Counted from the first letter of the stretch, positions 53,252-61,261 are shown. The stretch is DNA of 64,000 nt from JACVRW01 sp963751105 (GCA_963751105.1 CAVVTG010000002.1:1-64000); one strand, 5' to 3'. Notes: generated by a model not told the origin, from the sequence alone. Numbers and translations are program-made.

Positions 53252-54513
53252 GCGGCGGCGTGGAGGTCGTCGTCGTGGGCGGCGGGCCCGCGGGCCTGGC
53301 GGCGGCTCGGGCGCTGGCCCAGGCGGGCGTGGGGGACGTCCTCGTGCTGGAGCGCGAGGCCGAGGCGGGCGGCGTCCCGCGCCACGCCCACCATCAGGGC
53401 TTCGGGCTGCGCGACCTGCACCGCCCCCTCACCGGACCGGCGTACGCGGCCCGGATCCGCGAGCTGGCCCTCGCGTCGGGAGCGAGGATCGCAAGCCGGA
53501 CGATGGTCACCGGCTGGTCGCCCGGTGGTCCGCTCGAGCTCACCGGGCCGGAGGGGGTGCGCTCGCTCGACCCGGCCTGCGTGATCCTCGCCACGGGCTG
53601 CCGCGAGCGCCCCCGCTCGGCGCGCCTTGTGCCCGGGTCGCGCCCGGACGGCGTGATGACCACGGGAACGCTGCAGCAACTCGTCTACCTGAAGGGCCGG
53701 AGAATCGGCGGGCGCGCCCTGGTGGTGGGGGCCGAGCACGTGAGCTTCTCGGCGCTGATGACGCTCGACCACGGCGGAGCACGGGCGATCGGCATGACCA
53801 CCGAGCTGCCTCGTCACCAGTCGCTGGCGGCGTTTCGGGCGGGCGCCCGGCTGCGCTATCGGGCGCCGCTGTGGACCCGTACCGCGGTGACGGGCATCCA
53901 CGGCCGCCCGCGCGTCGAGGGCGCCGAGCTGACCGATCTCGCGAGCGGGCGGGCGCGGTCGGTGGCCTGCGACAGCGTGGTCTTCACCGCCGACTGGATC
54001 CCGGACTTCGAGCTGGCCGCACTCGGCGGCCTCGAGCTCGACCCGGGCACCCGCGGGCCCGCGGTCGACTCTGCCCTGCGCACCTCGCGCCGCGGGGTGT
54101 TCGCGGCCGGGAACCTGCTCCACGGCGCCGAGACCGCCGACGTGGCGGCGCTCTCCGGAGACCATGCCGGGCGGGCGGCGGCCCGCTGGCTTCGCGGCCC
54201 CGGCGGCTGGCCCGAGGCCCGGGTGCCCGTTCGCTGCGAGGCGCCGCTCACCTGGATCTCGCCGGGCGCGGTCGCCGCGGGGGACGGTCTGGCCGGCCCG
54301 CCTCCGCGTGGCCGCTTCGCCCTGCGGTCGCTCGAGTTCCTCGCGCGGCCCCGACTCGAGATCACCCAGGACGGCCGCCGGCTCTGGGCCGGGCGGGTGC
54401 TGCGCATGGTCCCTGGTCGCTCGCTGCGCCTGCCCCACGGTTGGACCGCGGACGTGGATCCCGGGGCCGGGCCGGTGAGCGTGTCGGTTTGCGGGTCTCG
54501 CTCGCCCGGGTAA
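53248..54513 (+). CDS. FAD-dependent oxidoreductase, partner of the GlpA-like protein
   Basis: 421 residues. FAD motif VVVVGGGPAGLAAARALAQA, GGVPRHAHHQGFGLRDLHRP, VILATGCRERPRSARLVPGS and the NAD-site remnant RALVVGAEHVSFSAL, ending with GVFAAGNLLHGAETADVAAL. Such proteins pair with BFD-bearing GlpA-type subunits; in many bacteria a DUF1667 protein completes the set, but none is here. Extra ~85 residues at the C-terminus may take its place. The coupled start shows the two work together; substrate (glycerol 3-phosphate, a hydroxy acid or an amino acid) not decided. Confidence 0.8.
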   Translation: MSGGVEVVVVGGGPAGLAAARALAQAGVGDVLVLEREAEAGGVPRHAHHQGFGLRDLHRPLTGPAYAARIRELALASGARIASRTMVTGWSPGGPLELTGPEGVRSLDPACVILATGCRERPRSARLVPGSRPDGVMTTGTLQQLVYLKGRRIGGRALVVGAEHVSFSALMTLDHGGARAIGMTTELPRHQSLAAFRAGARLRYRAPLWTRTAVTGIHGRPRVEGAELTDLASGRARSVACDSVVFTADWIPDFELAALGGLELDPGTRGPAVDSALRTSRRGVFAAGNLLHGAETADVAALSGDHAGRAAARWLRGPGGWPEARVPVRCEAPLTWISPGAVAAGDGLAGPPPRGRFALRSLEFLARPRLEITQDGRRLWAGRVLRMVPGRSLRLPHGWTADVDPGAGPVSVSVCGSRSPG

Positions 54514-54522
54514 CCCATCTTC

Positions 54523-54726
54523 ATGGAGCACGACGAGCAGGCCGAGCGCCTCGAGCGCGAGGCCCAGGACATGGAGCAGCGCTCCGAAAAGGTGGGCGAC
54601 CGGATCGAGGAGACGAAGCGCGACTGGGAGGCCAAGGAGGACGACCCGTCGGTCCCGGGCGCCCGGTCTGACCCGGATCGCCGCGGCCGACGAGGAGAAC
54701 GAGGCCGACGAGGAGGAGAGCTCGTG
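54523..54726 (+). pseudogene. Small charged coiled-coil protein, probable frameshift
   Basis: ATG 54523 reads MEHDEQAERLEREAQDMEQR and SEKVGDRIEETKRDWEAKED, a long charged helix, then DPSVPGA, a conserved end of the helical part. From about 54685 the better coding frame is the next one (AAADEENEADEEESS, stop at 54726). In the given frame translation would instead run on into the following gene. Similar short proteins are common in Solirubrobacterales; function unknown. Confidence 0.55.
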
Positions 54727-54897
54727 ATGGAGACGCCAGGCGAGGAGTCCGACCAGCTGCCCGAGGAGGCCCCGGGCGAGCAGGTAGCCGATGACACCCC
54801 CGGGCGCGCGCGCGACGACGCCGAGGACAGCCCGGGCGCCGCGGACGACGAGGGCACGGCCACCGGCAACCCGGACGCCGCCGGCTCGGACGAGTAG
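54727..54897 (+). CDS. Small acidic disordered protein
   Basis: 56 residues from ATG 54727 with GAGGAG upstream: METPGEESDQLPEEAPGEQV then DDTPGRARDDAEDSPGAADD and TATGNPDAAGSDE. Low complexity, strongly acidic, Pro/Gly-rich; relatives with the same DTPGRAR and TGNPDAAG words occur in related bacteria. Probably disordered; role unknown. Confidence 0.55.
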   Translation: METPGEESDQLPEEAPGEQVADDTPGRARDDAEDSPGAADDEGTATGNPDAAGSDE

Positions 54898-54922
54898 CGC
54901 CGCCACCCCTACTCTCGTAGGG

Positions 54923-55498
54923 GTGAAGGAGGCTCTTTCAGGACCGCTCAAGGCAGGCTTCGCCGCGCTCTTCGCGGTCGGTGTCCTGCTGCTGCTCCTC
55001 AACCCGCCGTCGCTGTCGGGTGCCGGAGGGCTCGCCGTGTTCATCGGCGGCGGTCTGGCGCTGCTGCTGGTGACGGCCTGGGGCACGGTGGCGCTCGCTG
55101 GGCGCGACTCGATGACCGAGCAGGAGTTCGAGCGTCTGGTGCGCCGCAGCGAAGAACTGGCCGCGCAGCCCGACCTCCGCTCCGAGACGACCGAGTTCGA
55201 CCTGCTCGTGGCCGAGGCCATCGACGAGCTCCCGCTCGACTTCCAGCGCGTACTCGACGACGTGCCCGTGGTGGTCTCCCGGCGAGGCGCGGAGAACCGC
55301 GCCTACGGGCACTACTTCGGGGACACCGTGGCCCGCGACGACTATCCCGACCGCATCGTTCTCTATCAGGACACGCTCGAGCGGGACTTCGGCTGGAACC
55401 TCGATCTGCTCAGGGCGCAGGTGGTGCGAACCCTGCGCCACGAGCTGGCCCATCACCTCGGCTGGAACGAGCCGGGGGTTCGCGAGCTGGGGCTCTAG
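54923..55498 (+). CDS. Membrane-anchored zincin-like metallopeptidase (PF06262 type)
   Basis: 191 residues from GTG 54923. Two N-terminal membrane helices (AGFAALFAVGVLLLLL and FIGGGLALLLVTAWGTVALA) are followed by the zincin-1 domain: EAIDELPLDFQRVLDDVPVV, YGHYFGDTVARDDYPDRIVL and the metal site HELAHHLG (His173, His177). Relatives are mostly soluble and ~120 residues, so the membrane helices are an addition. Substrate unknown. Confidence 0.8.
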   Translation: MKEALSGPLKAGFAALFAVGVLLLLLNPPSLSGAGGLAVFIGGGLALLLVTAWGTVALAGRDSMTEQEFERLVRRSEELAAQPDLRSETTEFDLLVAEAIDELPLDFQRVLDDVPVVVSRRGAENRAYGHYFGDTVARDDYPDRIVLYQDTLERDFGWNLDLLRAQVVRTLRHELAHHLGWNEPGVRELGL

Positions 55499-55696
55499 AA
55501 CGGTGCTGCGGTCCAGGTTCGGCTTGCTGCTGTCGGGCGGGCCGTTCGTCACTCCTCGGGCCGCAGAGCCCTCGCGCCTGCGGCGCTCGTTCGCTCGCCG
55601 CAAGCGGCTTGCTCTGACATGCTCTTCGGCCCGAGGGTGCCGACCGTCCCGCCAGCGACGCTCGGATCGCCTGACGCCCGACTCGTCACTGCTCCC

Positions 55697-56305
55697 TCAG
55701 AGGATGCGGTCGGCGTGGTGTTGTTCTGCGGCTTCTGCCAGGCGAGCTGTGACCGCGCGCATGTCCATGTCGGCGCCCTGTCGGTCGAGGCGCGTTGTGC
55801 CGTAGACGGTTTCCGGGAAGCTCATGGCCGCGAGCTTGGGTCCGTAGGTCTCGTGGGCGTCGGGCGGGAACGACTCGCCCGGGTCGCCCACGGCGATCCA
55901 GCCGATCGGGACCGTCGAGTTCGGCGCGAGCTTGGTGTTGACGTGGGCGACGGCGTGGATGCGCAGCTCGCTCTCCCGGCCGATCTCCACGCCGTCGAAG
56001 ATCGCGACACCGGTGGCCAGGAAGCAGTCGTCGCCGACCGTGCATCCGCGCAGCATCGCGTGAGGGCCGATCAGCACGTGGTCGCCGATCGCGACCGGAT
56101 GCGCCGCTGTGGCCCGGATCAGGGCCTGCTCGCGAACGATCACCTGCTCGCCCAGGCTCACCGGGCCGCCCTCCGCCGCGATCACCGCGCCGAAGGCGAT
56201 GTCGCAGCGGGGGCCGATCGTGACGTCACCGCAGAGCACGGCGGTGGGGGCCACGTGGGCCGACGGATGGACGGTGGGACGCTTGCCCTGGTGCTCGATG
56301 AGCAT
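55697..56305 (-). CDS. Left-handed beta-helix protein (gamma-carbonic anhydrase-like)
   Basis: 202 residues. Hexapeptide repeats from residue 10 to 125 (AHVAPTAVLCGDVTIGPRCD, HPVAIGDHVLIGPHAMLRGC, VGDDCFLATGVAIFDGVEIG). Three His in the HPVAIGDH and GPHAM stretch match the zinc site region of gamma-carbonic anhydrase and PaaY-type proteins. C-terminal helices (AVTARLAEAAEQHHA) aid trimer formation. Carbonic anhydrase or thioesterase activity cannot be told apart here. Confidence 0.8.
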   Translation of the reverse strand: MLIEHQGKRPTVHPSAHVAPTAVLCGDVTIGPRCDIAFGAVIAAEGGPVSLGEQVIVREQALIRATAAHPVAIGDHVLIGPHAMLRGCTVGDDCFLATGVAIFDGVEIGRESELRIHAVAHVNTKLAPNSTVPIGWIAVGDPGESFPPDAHETYGPKLAAMSFPETVYGTTRLDRQGADMDMRAVTARLAEAAEQHHADRIL

Positions 56306-56338
56306 CGTCGCTCCTCCGGGTGCGGGTACGGGGACGAC

Positions 56339-56359
56339 GGCTAGGCTAGATCCGCTCCG
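56339..56359 (+). promoter_or_regulatory. tRNA-type promoter element, copy 1
   Basis: A 21-base block (GGCTAGGCTAG, then ATCCGCTCCG) that recurs with one change directly before tRNA-Ser at 56988. It holds a TAGGCT -10-like hexamer and precedes the lipoprotein gene by 34 bases. Confidence 0.5.
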
Positions 56360-56393
56360 CGATCGACGTAAGCCGCTGACCTACCATGCGCCA

Positions 56394-56963
56394 ATGGGAA
56401 AGGCGATCGCCCTTGCGGTGGCCGCGCTCGGAATCCTGTGCGGGTGCTCTGAAGACAGCGAGCCGAAGCGCGGGACTGCTCGACTGCCGCCGCAGAGATG
56501 CGAGCTGACGACGCGCGAGCAGCAGGTCTTCGTGCGCCTTACGGGCGAGCGCGCCCGCGAGCTGTGCACCGCCTGGTCGCAACCCGGTGTTCCCGGCGAC
56601 TGGACGGAGCCGACAGAGCGGACAGATCTGGACCGACGCTTCCAGCGTGTGTGCGTTCTGTCCCGGGGCCGCTCCGCTGCCGGGCTCTACGCGGCTAACT
56701 CGATCTCGAGCGTCGCGCGGGCCAAGGGGCTCTGCGCCGGGCTGCTCGATCGTGGCTGGGACGAGCTGGGACTTCCCGACCCGGCGCTCACCAGGGAGTA
56801 CGCGCCGCCGATCGCGAGCGTGCCCGTGCGTTGCGCAGAGGGACGGTGCGTCCAGGGGGGCAGACGAGTACGCCGCCCCCGGAGCGGGTCTGCGTGTGCC
56901 GACGGACGCTGGACCTTCGCGCTCAGCCGCGATCAGGACTTCGGTGTCTACCGCTGCCGCTGA
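56394..56963 (+). CDS. Lipoprotein of unknown function
   Basis: 189 residues. MGKAIALAVAALGILCGC carries a lipobox ending at Cys18. The mature part has six further Cys (for example RCELTTREQQVFVRLTGERA, LCTAWSQPGVPGDWT, VCVLSRGRS, LCAGLLDRGW), and ends GRWTFALSRDQDFGVYRCR. Not recognised. Ends 44 bases before tRNA-Ser. Confidence 0.65.
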   Translation: MGKAIALAVAALGILCGCSEDSEPKRGTARLPPQRCELTTREQQVFVRLTGERARELCTAWSQPGVPGDWTEPTERTDLDRRFQRVCVLSRGRSAAGLYAANSISSVARAKGLCAGLLDRGWDELGLPDPALTREYAPPIASVPVRCAEGRCVQGGRRVRRPRSGSACADGRWTFALSRDQDFGVYRCR

Positions 56964-56987
56964 GGCGGGCGGCCGGCGCCCCTCGGC

Positions 56988-57008
56988 GGCTAGGCTAAAT
57001 CCGCTCCG
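56988..57008 (+). promoter_or_regulatory. tRNA-type promoter element, copy 2
   Basis: Second copy of the block at 56339, differing at one base. TAGGCT (56991-56996) is placed to start transcription a few bases before the mature tRNA-Ser 5' end at 57008. Confidence 0.55.
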
Positions 57009-57096
57009 GAGAGGTGACCGAGTGGCTTAAGGTGCACGACTGGAAATCGTGTGGGCGGGTCAAACTGCCTCGTGGGTTCGAATCCCACCCTCTCCG
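57008..57096 (+). tRNA. tRNA-Ser(GGA)
   Basis: A complete class II tRNA of 89 bases. Acceptor GGAGAGG/CCTCTCC with discriminator G, D-arm with GAGTGGCTTAAGG, anticodon arm CACGA-CTGGAAA-TCGTG (anticodon GGA), long variable arm, and T-arm GTGGG-TTCGAAT-CCCAC. CCA is not encoded. This is a different serine isoacceptor from the CGA fragments at the left of the window. Confidence 0.95.
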
Positions 57097-57189
57097 TTCC
57101 GGGTCCGCATCGCCTGGCTGTGTCATCGGCCGCCTCGCGTGCAGAGCACGCGTCGCCGGCCTCTTCCTTGCCAGGCGGGCGTCCCGAAT

Positions 57190-57219
57190 CGGAGAGGGTG
57201 GGATTTCATCCCACCCCTG
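57190..57219. repeat. Hairpin containing an inverted copy of the tRNA-Ser 3' end
   Basis: CGGAGAGGGTGGGATT (57190-57205) is the exact reverse complement of the last 16 bases of tRNA-Ser(GGA). With the following ATCCCACCC it makes a 9-bp stem (GGGTGGGAT/ATCCCACCC) and a three-base loop, about 100 bases after the tRNA. Confidence 0.65.
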
Positions 57220-57242
57220 TTCGCCACGACTGGGAGGAGACC

Positions 57243-57569
57243 ATGCCGCTCTATCTGACGAAGTTCAGCTATACGCCCGAGACCTGGGCCCGCCTCATCG
57301 CCAAGCCCGAGGACCGTCGGCAGGCCGCTCAGTCGTACATCGAGTCGGTCGGCGGGAAGCTCCACGGGTTCTGGTACGCCTTCGGGTCGCACGACGCGTA
57401 CAACCTGTGGGAGGCCCCCGACAACGTGTCCATGGCCGCGGTCGCGGTGGCGATCAGCGCCGGCGGTGCCCTCAGCTCGTTGGAAACCACAGTCCTGATG
57501 ACCGTCGAGGAAACGATGGACGCCCTGGGCCGGGCCGGAGAGGTTCAGTACCGGGCGCCAGGCGCGTAG
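57243..57569 (+). CDS. GYD-domain protein
   Basis: 108 residues, GGGAGGAGA site. MPLYLTKFSYTPETWARLIA, then YIESVGGKLHGFWYAFGSHD with the G-x-D/H word that names the family, and NLWEAPDNVSMAAVAVAISA. A ferredoxin-like dimeric fold; no known activity. Common in actinobacteria and often near oxidoreductases or sugar isomerases. Confidence 0.85.
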   Translation: MPLYLTKFSYTPETWARLIAKPEDRRQAAQSYIESVGGKLHGFWYAFGSHDAYNLWEAPDNVSMAAVAVAISAGGALSSLETTVLMTVEETMDALGRAGEVQYRAPGA

Positions 57570-57637
57570 CGGGCCGCGGTTGGTCTCCGTTCGCTCTGGA
57601 GACACTCCTCTCGGGAGGCTCTTGGGAAGGAGTCCAG

Positions 57638-58609
57638 ATGGGTGAGCAAGGCAAGCTGAGTCGTCGCGGGTTCGTCGGGGCCGCGGCCGGAACGGCGGCG
57701 GCGAGTTCGATGGGGCCCTGGACGCCGGTGGCCGGCGCGAGGCCTCGCCGGCACGGGCGCGGCCGGCTTCTGCCGCGGGATCTGATCGGTGTGCAGCTGT
57801 TCACCGTTCGCGATCAGGTGACGAGCCGCGGCTTCGAGGAGGTCTTCGCGGAGCTCAGCCGGCAGGGCTACAGCGAGCTCGAGTTCGCCGGCTACAACGC
57901 GCAGGGACGCCGATGGACCAACGAGGAGCTTCGGGCTCTGCTCAGGCGCTACCGCCTGAACGCCGTCGGCAGCCACGTCAACTACTACTCGGCGGATCCG
58001 ACCGCGTACTCGTTCGCGACGCAGCTCGAGCAGGTGCTCGACGACGCGGCCGAGATTGGGATCGACTACATCGGAACCGCCAGCCGGCCGGGCCAGCGCT
58101 ACGGCGAGACCGTCGACGGCTACCGGCGCGCCGCGGAGGACTTCAACACCTTCGGAGCGGCCGCAAGGGAGCGCGGGCTGCGCTTCTACCAGCACAACCA
58201 CTCCGAGGAGTTCGCGGTCGAGGACGGCACCCGGCTGTATGACGTCCTGTTGGAGGAGACCGACCCTAGGCTCGTGTTCTTCGAGTTCGACATCTTCTGG
58301 GCCTACGTCGGTCAGTCGCGCTTCCCGGGTTTCAGGCCGCACGAGTACCCGTGGTACCAGCCCAAGCGCTTCCCGCTCTTCCACGTGAAGGACGGGCTCT
58401 TCAACGGCGGCCCGGCCTTCGGGTGGACGATGACCGACGTCGGCGACGGCGATATCCCGTTCGAGCCCTTCTTCTGCGGGCTCGACACGGACGATCACCA
58501 CTACCTCGTCGAACGCGACACGGCCCCCGACCCGGTGGCCAACCCGGCCGGATCGTTCGCGACCACCGAGCGCAGCTACGACTACCTGGCGGGCCTACGG
58601 ACCAGGTGA
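57638..58609 (+). CDS. TAT-exported sugar phosphate isomerase/epimerase-like (AP endonuclease family 2) protein
   Basis: 323 residues with GGAAGGAG upstream. Twin-arginine signal KLSRRGFVGAAAGTAAASSM. A TIM barrel follows: LIGVQLFTVRDQVTSRGFEE, YSELEFAGYNAQGRRWTNEE, AVGSHVNYYS, FYQHNHSEEF, FFEFDIFWAYVGQ and LFHVKDG, which supply the His/Glu/Asp metal ligands of the xylose-isomerase-like fold. Exported members probably act on sugars or inositols in the periphery. Confidence 0.85.
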   Translation: MGEQGKLSRRGFVGAAAGTAAASSMGPWTPVAGARPRRHGRGRLLPRDLIGVQLFTVRDQVTSRGFEEVFAELSRQGYSELEFAGYNAQGRRWTNEELRALLRRYRLNAVGSHVNYYSADPTAYSFATQLEQVLDDAAEIGIDYIGTASRPGQRYGETVDGYRRAAEDFNTFGAAARERGLRFYQHNHSEEFAVEDGTRLYDVLLEETDPRLVFFEFDIFWAYVGQSRFPGFRPHEYPWYQPKRFPLFHVKDGLFNGGPAFGWTMTDVGDGDIPFEPFFCGLDTDDHHYLVERDTAPDPVANPAGSFATTERSYDYLAGLRTR

Positions 58610-58658
58610 CCTGACCGGCCCCGGGAGCACCTGCCGTGCATCCGGTATGACTTGACGC

Positions 58659-59570
58659 GTGACGACCGCGACGGTGGCGCTCGAGCAGTCGCAGCGCCAG
58701 CGGCGCGGGCAGATTTACGTGGCGCTTGCCGCGGTGGCCTGGTCGACGGCCGGGGTGCTGCAGCGTCAGCTCACGCTCGACACCGCCACCCAGGTGGCCG
58801 GCCGCGCCGCCTTCGCGGGGGCCGCTCTCCTCGTGTACGTGGCGATCGTCGAGCGCGGCCGGGTCGTGGAGGCGTTCCGCTCGGTGGGACTCGCCGGGAT
58901 CGCGGTGGCGCTCTGTGTCGCCGTGGCCTCGAGCAGCTTCATCGCGGCGCTGAACAACACGAGCGTCGCCCGCGTGCTGTTCATCCTCGCGGTGGCGCCG
59001 GTGCTGGCCGCTCTGCTGGCCCGCGTCTTCCTCGGCGAGGAGATCACGCGACGCACGGTCGTGGCCATGGCACTGGCCCTGGCGGGAGTCGCGCTGATGC
59101 TGGGAGCGCCGGGCGAGGGCAACCTGGCGGGCGACGGGTTCTCCTTCCTGGCCGCGCTCGCCTTCGCGGGGATGATCGTGATCACCCGCTGGCGCCACGA
59201 CGTGTCGATGGCGCCCGCCACCTGCATGTCGCAGCTGATCCTCGTGGTGGCCTTCATCCCGTTCGCCAGTCCCGGGGAGATCGCGGGTGACGACGTGGTG
59301 TGGCTCGCGCTCCTCGGAATCGGGCAGATCGGCCTCGGCTTCGCCCTGCTGACGGTCGGAGCGCGTCTGATCCCCGCCGCTCAGGTCGGCCTGATCACGC
59401 TGCTCGAGGTCGTCCTCGGACCGGTATGGGTGTGGCTCGCCCTGGACGAGCGGCCGAGCACGGCCACGCTCGCCGGTGGCGCCATCGTGATCCTCGCCAT
59501 CGTCATCCAGACACGTGGAGCGCCGGCGGCGGACCGCGACGACGGCAGGGCGCTCCCGGCTCCGCACTAG
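58659..59570 (+). CDS. EamA-family (DMT) transporter
   Basis: 303 residues with ten predicted helices in two EamA repeats: IYVALAAVAWSTAGVLQRQL to ALALAGVALMLGAP, then FSFLAALAFAGMIVITRW to AGGAIVILAIVIQTRG. Likely exports a small metabolite. Ends with a four-base overlap with the convergent DUF1348 gene. Confidence 0.85.
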   Translation: MTTATVALEQSQRQRRGQIYVALAAVAWSTAGVLQRQLTLDTATQVAGRAAFAGAALLVYVAIVERGRVVEAFRSVGLAGIAVALCVAVASSSFIAALNNTSVARVLFILAVAPVLAALLARVFLGEEITRRTVVAMALALAGVALMLGAPGEGNLAGDGFSFLAALAFAGMIVITRWRHDVSMAPATCMSQLILVVAFIPFASPGEIAGDDVVWLALLGIGQIGLGFALLTVGARLIPAAQVGLITLLEVVLGPVWVWLALDERPSTATLAGGAIVILAIVIQTRGAPAADRDDGRALPAPH

Positions 59571-59983
59571 CGCAGCCGGCGGTCAGTCTCCTCGATCGGC
59601 TCGTCGTTGATCGACGCGTACCGGTGGGACATCAGGCCGTCCGGAGCGAAGAGCCACATCTCGTTGCCGTGGCTACGCCACCACTGGCCGTCGTCGTCGC
59701 GGCTCTCGTACTCGAAGCGCACGGCGATCCGGTCGTCGGAGAAGGCCCAGAGCGTCTTCTTCAACCGGTAGTCGAGCTCGCGTTCCCACTTGCGGCGCAG
59801 GAAGGCCCTGATCTCCTCGCGGCCGTTGAGGAACTCGCTGCGGTTGCGCCACTCCGAGTCCTCGGTGTAGGCGAGCGCCACCCGCTCGGGGTCGCGGCTG
59901 TTCCATGCGTCCTCGGCGGCCTGCACCTTGGCCCGGGCCGAGTCGGCCGTGAACGGCGGGCGGATGTCGGTGGGGGAGGGCAT
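59567..59983 (-). CDS. DUF1348 / NTF2-like protein
   Basis: 138 residues from ATG 59983 (a TTG at 59995 is also possible). PPFTADSARAKVQAAEDAWN, TEDSEWRNRSEFLNGREEIR, and WWRSHGNEMWLFAPDGLMSH are strong DUF1348 words. NTF2-like cone fold. It is the last gene of a three-gene run (cupin, 97-aa protein, DUF1348) under the MarR operators. Confidence 0.85.
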   Translation of the reverse strand: MPSPTDIRPPFTADSARAKVQAAEDAWNSRDPERVALAYTEDSEWRNRSEFLNGREEIRAFLRRKWERELDYRLKKTLWAFSDDRIAVRFEYESRDDDGQWWRSHGNEMWLFAPDGLMSHRYASINDEPIEETDRRLR

Positions 59984-59987
59984 GGCG

Positions 59988-60281
59988 TCAGCCAAAGATG
60001 ACGTAGTCGGCGACCTCGTGGTGCTCTGGGCGGATCCGTTCCGGACTCAGGCCGTGCTCCCGGACCACACCGAGCCGGCGCGGGTCGCGCGCGGCCGCCT
60101 CGGAGCCGTCCTTCGACGGCCACAGGTTGACGATGAGCAGCCCCTCCTCGGTCTTGGCCGCCGAGTGCAGTATCAGGCCGTGATCGCGGCCCACGGCCGA
60201 CATCGTGCCCGACGACCGCCGGTAGCCGGCCAGCAGCCGGTCGGGGTCGCCCGTGATCCGGGTGATCGTGAGGTAGGCCAT
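59988..60281 (-). CDS. Small protein, ABM-like fold (97 aa)
   Basis: MAYLTITRITGDPDRLLAGY, then GLILHSAAKTEEGLLIVNLW and the late HEVADYVIFG suggest a ferredoxin-like, monooxygenase-type (ABM) small domain. Its ATG shares one base with the stop of the upstream cupin gene, so the two are translationally coupled. Function unknown. Confidence 0.75.
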   Translation of the reverse strand: MAYLTITRITGDPDRLLAGYRRSSGTMSAVGRDHGLILHSAAKTEEGLLIVNLWPSKDGSEAAARDPRRLGVVREHGLSPERIRPEHHEVADYVIFG

Positions 60282-60754
60282 CAGCTGACGCGGTCCAAGG
60301 GGCGGGTCATCTCGATGCCGTGGTCCTCCGCCAGCGCGAGGACCGCGTCCACGCTGGGCGTCCCTCGCTGCGCGAGCGCGCCGGCCTCGCGCGCGAACTG
60401 CTCCATCTCGGCGCCGGGGGAGAAGATCACGAAGGCACGCGCCTCTTCGCGGGACTCGTTGCGAATCGCGTGCTCGCGTCCGCCGGCGATCGGCACCACG
60501 GCGCCCGGGCCCGCCACCGTGCGCTCGACCTCACCGTCGTCGTTCGCGACGTAGAACGCGAACTCGCCCTGCTCGACGCGGTACATCTCAAAGGGGTCGT
60601 GACGATGCAGCATCGGGGGTCCGCCGCCGGCCCGCATGCGGACCTCCACGCCGGTGAGGGCGCCGTCGCTCTGCTCGCTGGTCAGGCGGAAGGTGAGCAA
60701 GTCGCCGCCGACCTCGACCGTATCGTATAAGGACAGGTTGCCTGTCTTGTTCAT
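60281..60754 (-). CDS. Cupin-domain protein under MarR control
   Basis: 157 residues from ATG 60754. Motif 1 MLHRHDPFEMYRVEQGEFAF, motif 2 VVPIAGGREHAIRNES; one barrel, likely metal-bound. A -10-like TATATT ends six bases before the ATG and there is no ribosome site, so the mRNA is probably leaderless. Operator 1 lies inside codons 3-8. First gene of the cupin, small protein, DUF1348 operon. Confidence 0.85.
   Translation of the reverse strand: MNKTGNLSLYDTVEVGGDLLTFRLTSEQSDGALTGVEVRMRAGGGPPMLHRHDPFEMYRVEQGEFAFYVANDDGEVERTVAGPGAVVPIAGGREHAIRNESREEARAFVIFSPGAEMEQFAREAGALAQRGTPSVDAVLALAEDHGIEMTRPLDRVS
60732..60746. promoter_or_regulatory. MarR operator 1 (inside the cupin coding region)
   Basis: GACAGG-TTG-CCTGTC, a perfect 6-3-6 inverted repeat, 35 bases centre to centre from operator 2. 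On the plus strand it overlaps TTGCCT, a -35-like element for the MarR gene (16 bases before TAATAT at 60760). Confidence 0.75.
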
Positions 60755-60766
60755 GCGGCTAATATA

Positions 60767-60781
60767 GACAGGAAGCCTGTC
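60767..60781. promoter_or_regulatory. MarR operator 2
   Basis: GACAGG-AAG-CCTGTC, the same arms as operator 1, ending two bases before the MarR ATG. It covers the expected transcription start of the MarR gene and the region upstream of the cupin -10. Confidence 0.75.
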
Positions 60782-60783
60782 TT

Positions 60784-61239
60784 ATGTCCAGCCGCCTGCC
60801 CGACACCTCCGCGCGCCGCTCCCCGGAGAACCTGGCGATTCTTCTCAGGGAGCCCTTCCGCGCCGGCTCGGAGCTGCTCGTCCGGCGCTTCGCCGAGCGC
60901 GGGCACCCCGAGGTGCGAGGCCCGCATGGCAACGTCTTCCAGTACCTGGACGACGGTGGGACACGGGTGATCGTGCTGGCCGAGCGAGCCCAGATCACCA
61001 AGCAGTCGATGGCCGAGCTCGTGGCCCACCTGGAGCGCCACGGCTACGTCGAGCGTGTGCCGGATCCCGCCGACCGCCGCGCCAAGCTCGTGCGCACCAC
61101 TCGGAAGGGCAGGCAGGTATACGCGATCGCCCGCGAGGTGGTGGCCGAGATCGAGCAGGACTGGACCAGGCGTCTCGGCAAGACCAAGATGCGCCAGCTC
61201 CGCCGCCTGCTGGAGGAACTGAACGCAGGGCTGGACTGA
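60784..61239 (+). CDS. MarR-family regulator
   Basis: 151 residues. Winged HTH: VIVLAERAQITKQSMAELVA, HLERHGYVERVPDPADRRAK with the DxRAK wing. Dimer helices at both ends. The two operators beside it show likely control of itself and the divergent cupin operon. Confidence 0.9.
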   Translation: MSSRLPDTSARRSPENLAILLREPFRAGSELLVRRFAERGHPEVRGPHGNVFQYLDDGGTRVIVLAERAQITKQSMAELVAHLERHGYVERVPDPADRRAKLVRTTRKGRQVYAIAREVVAEIEQDWTRRLGKTKMRQLRRLLEELNAGLD

Positions 61240-61261
61240 GGTCCGTCGATATCGTCGGGTC

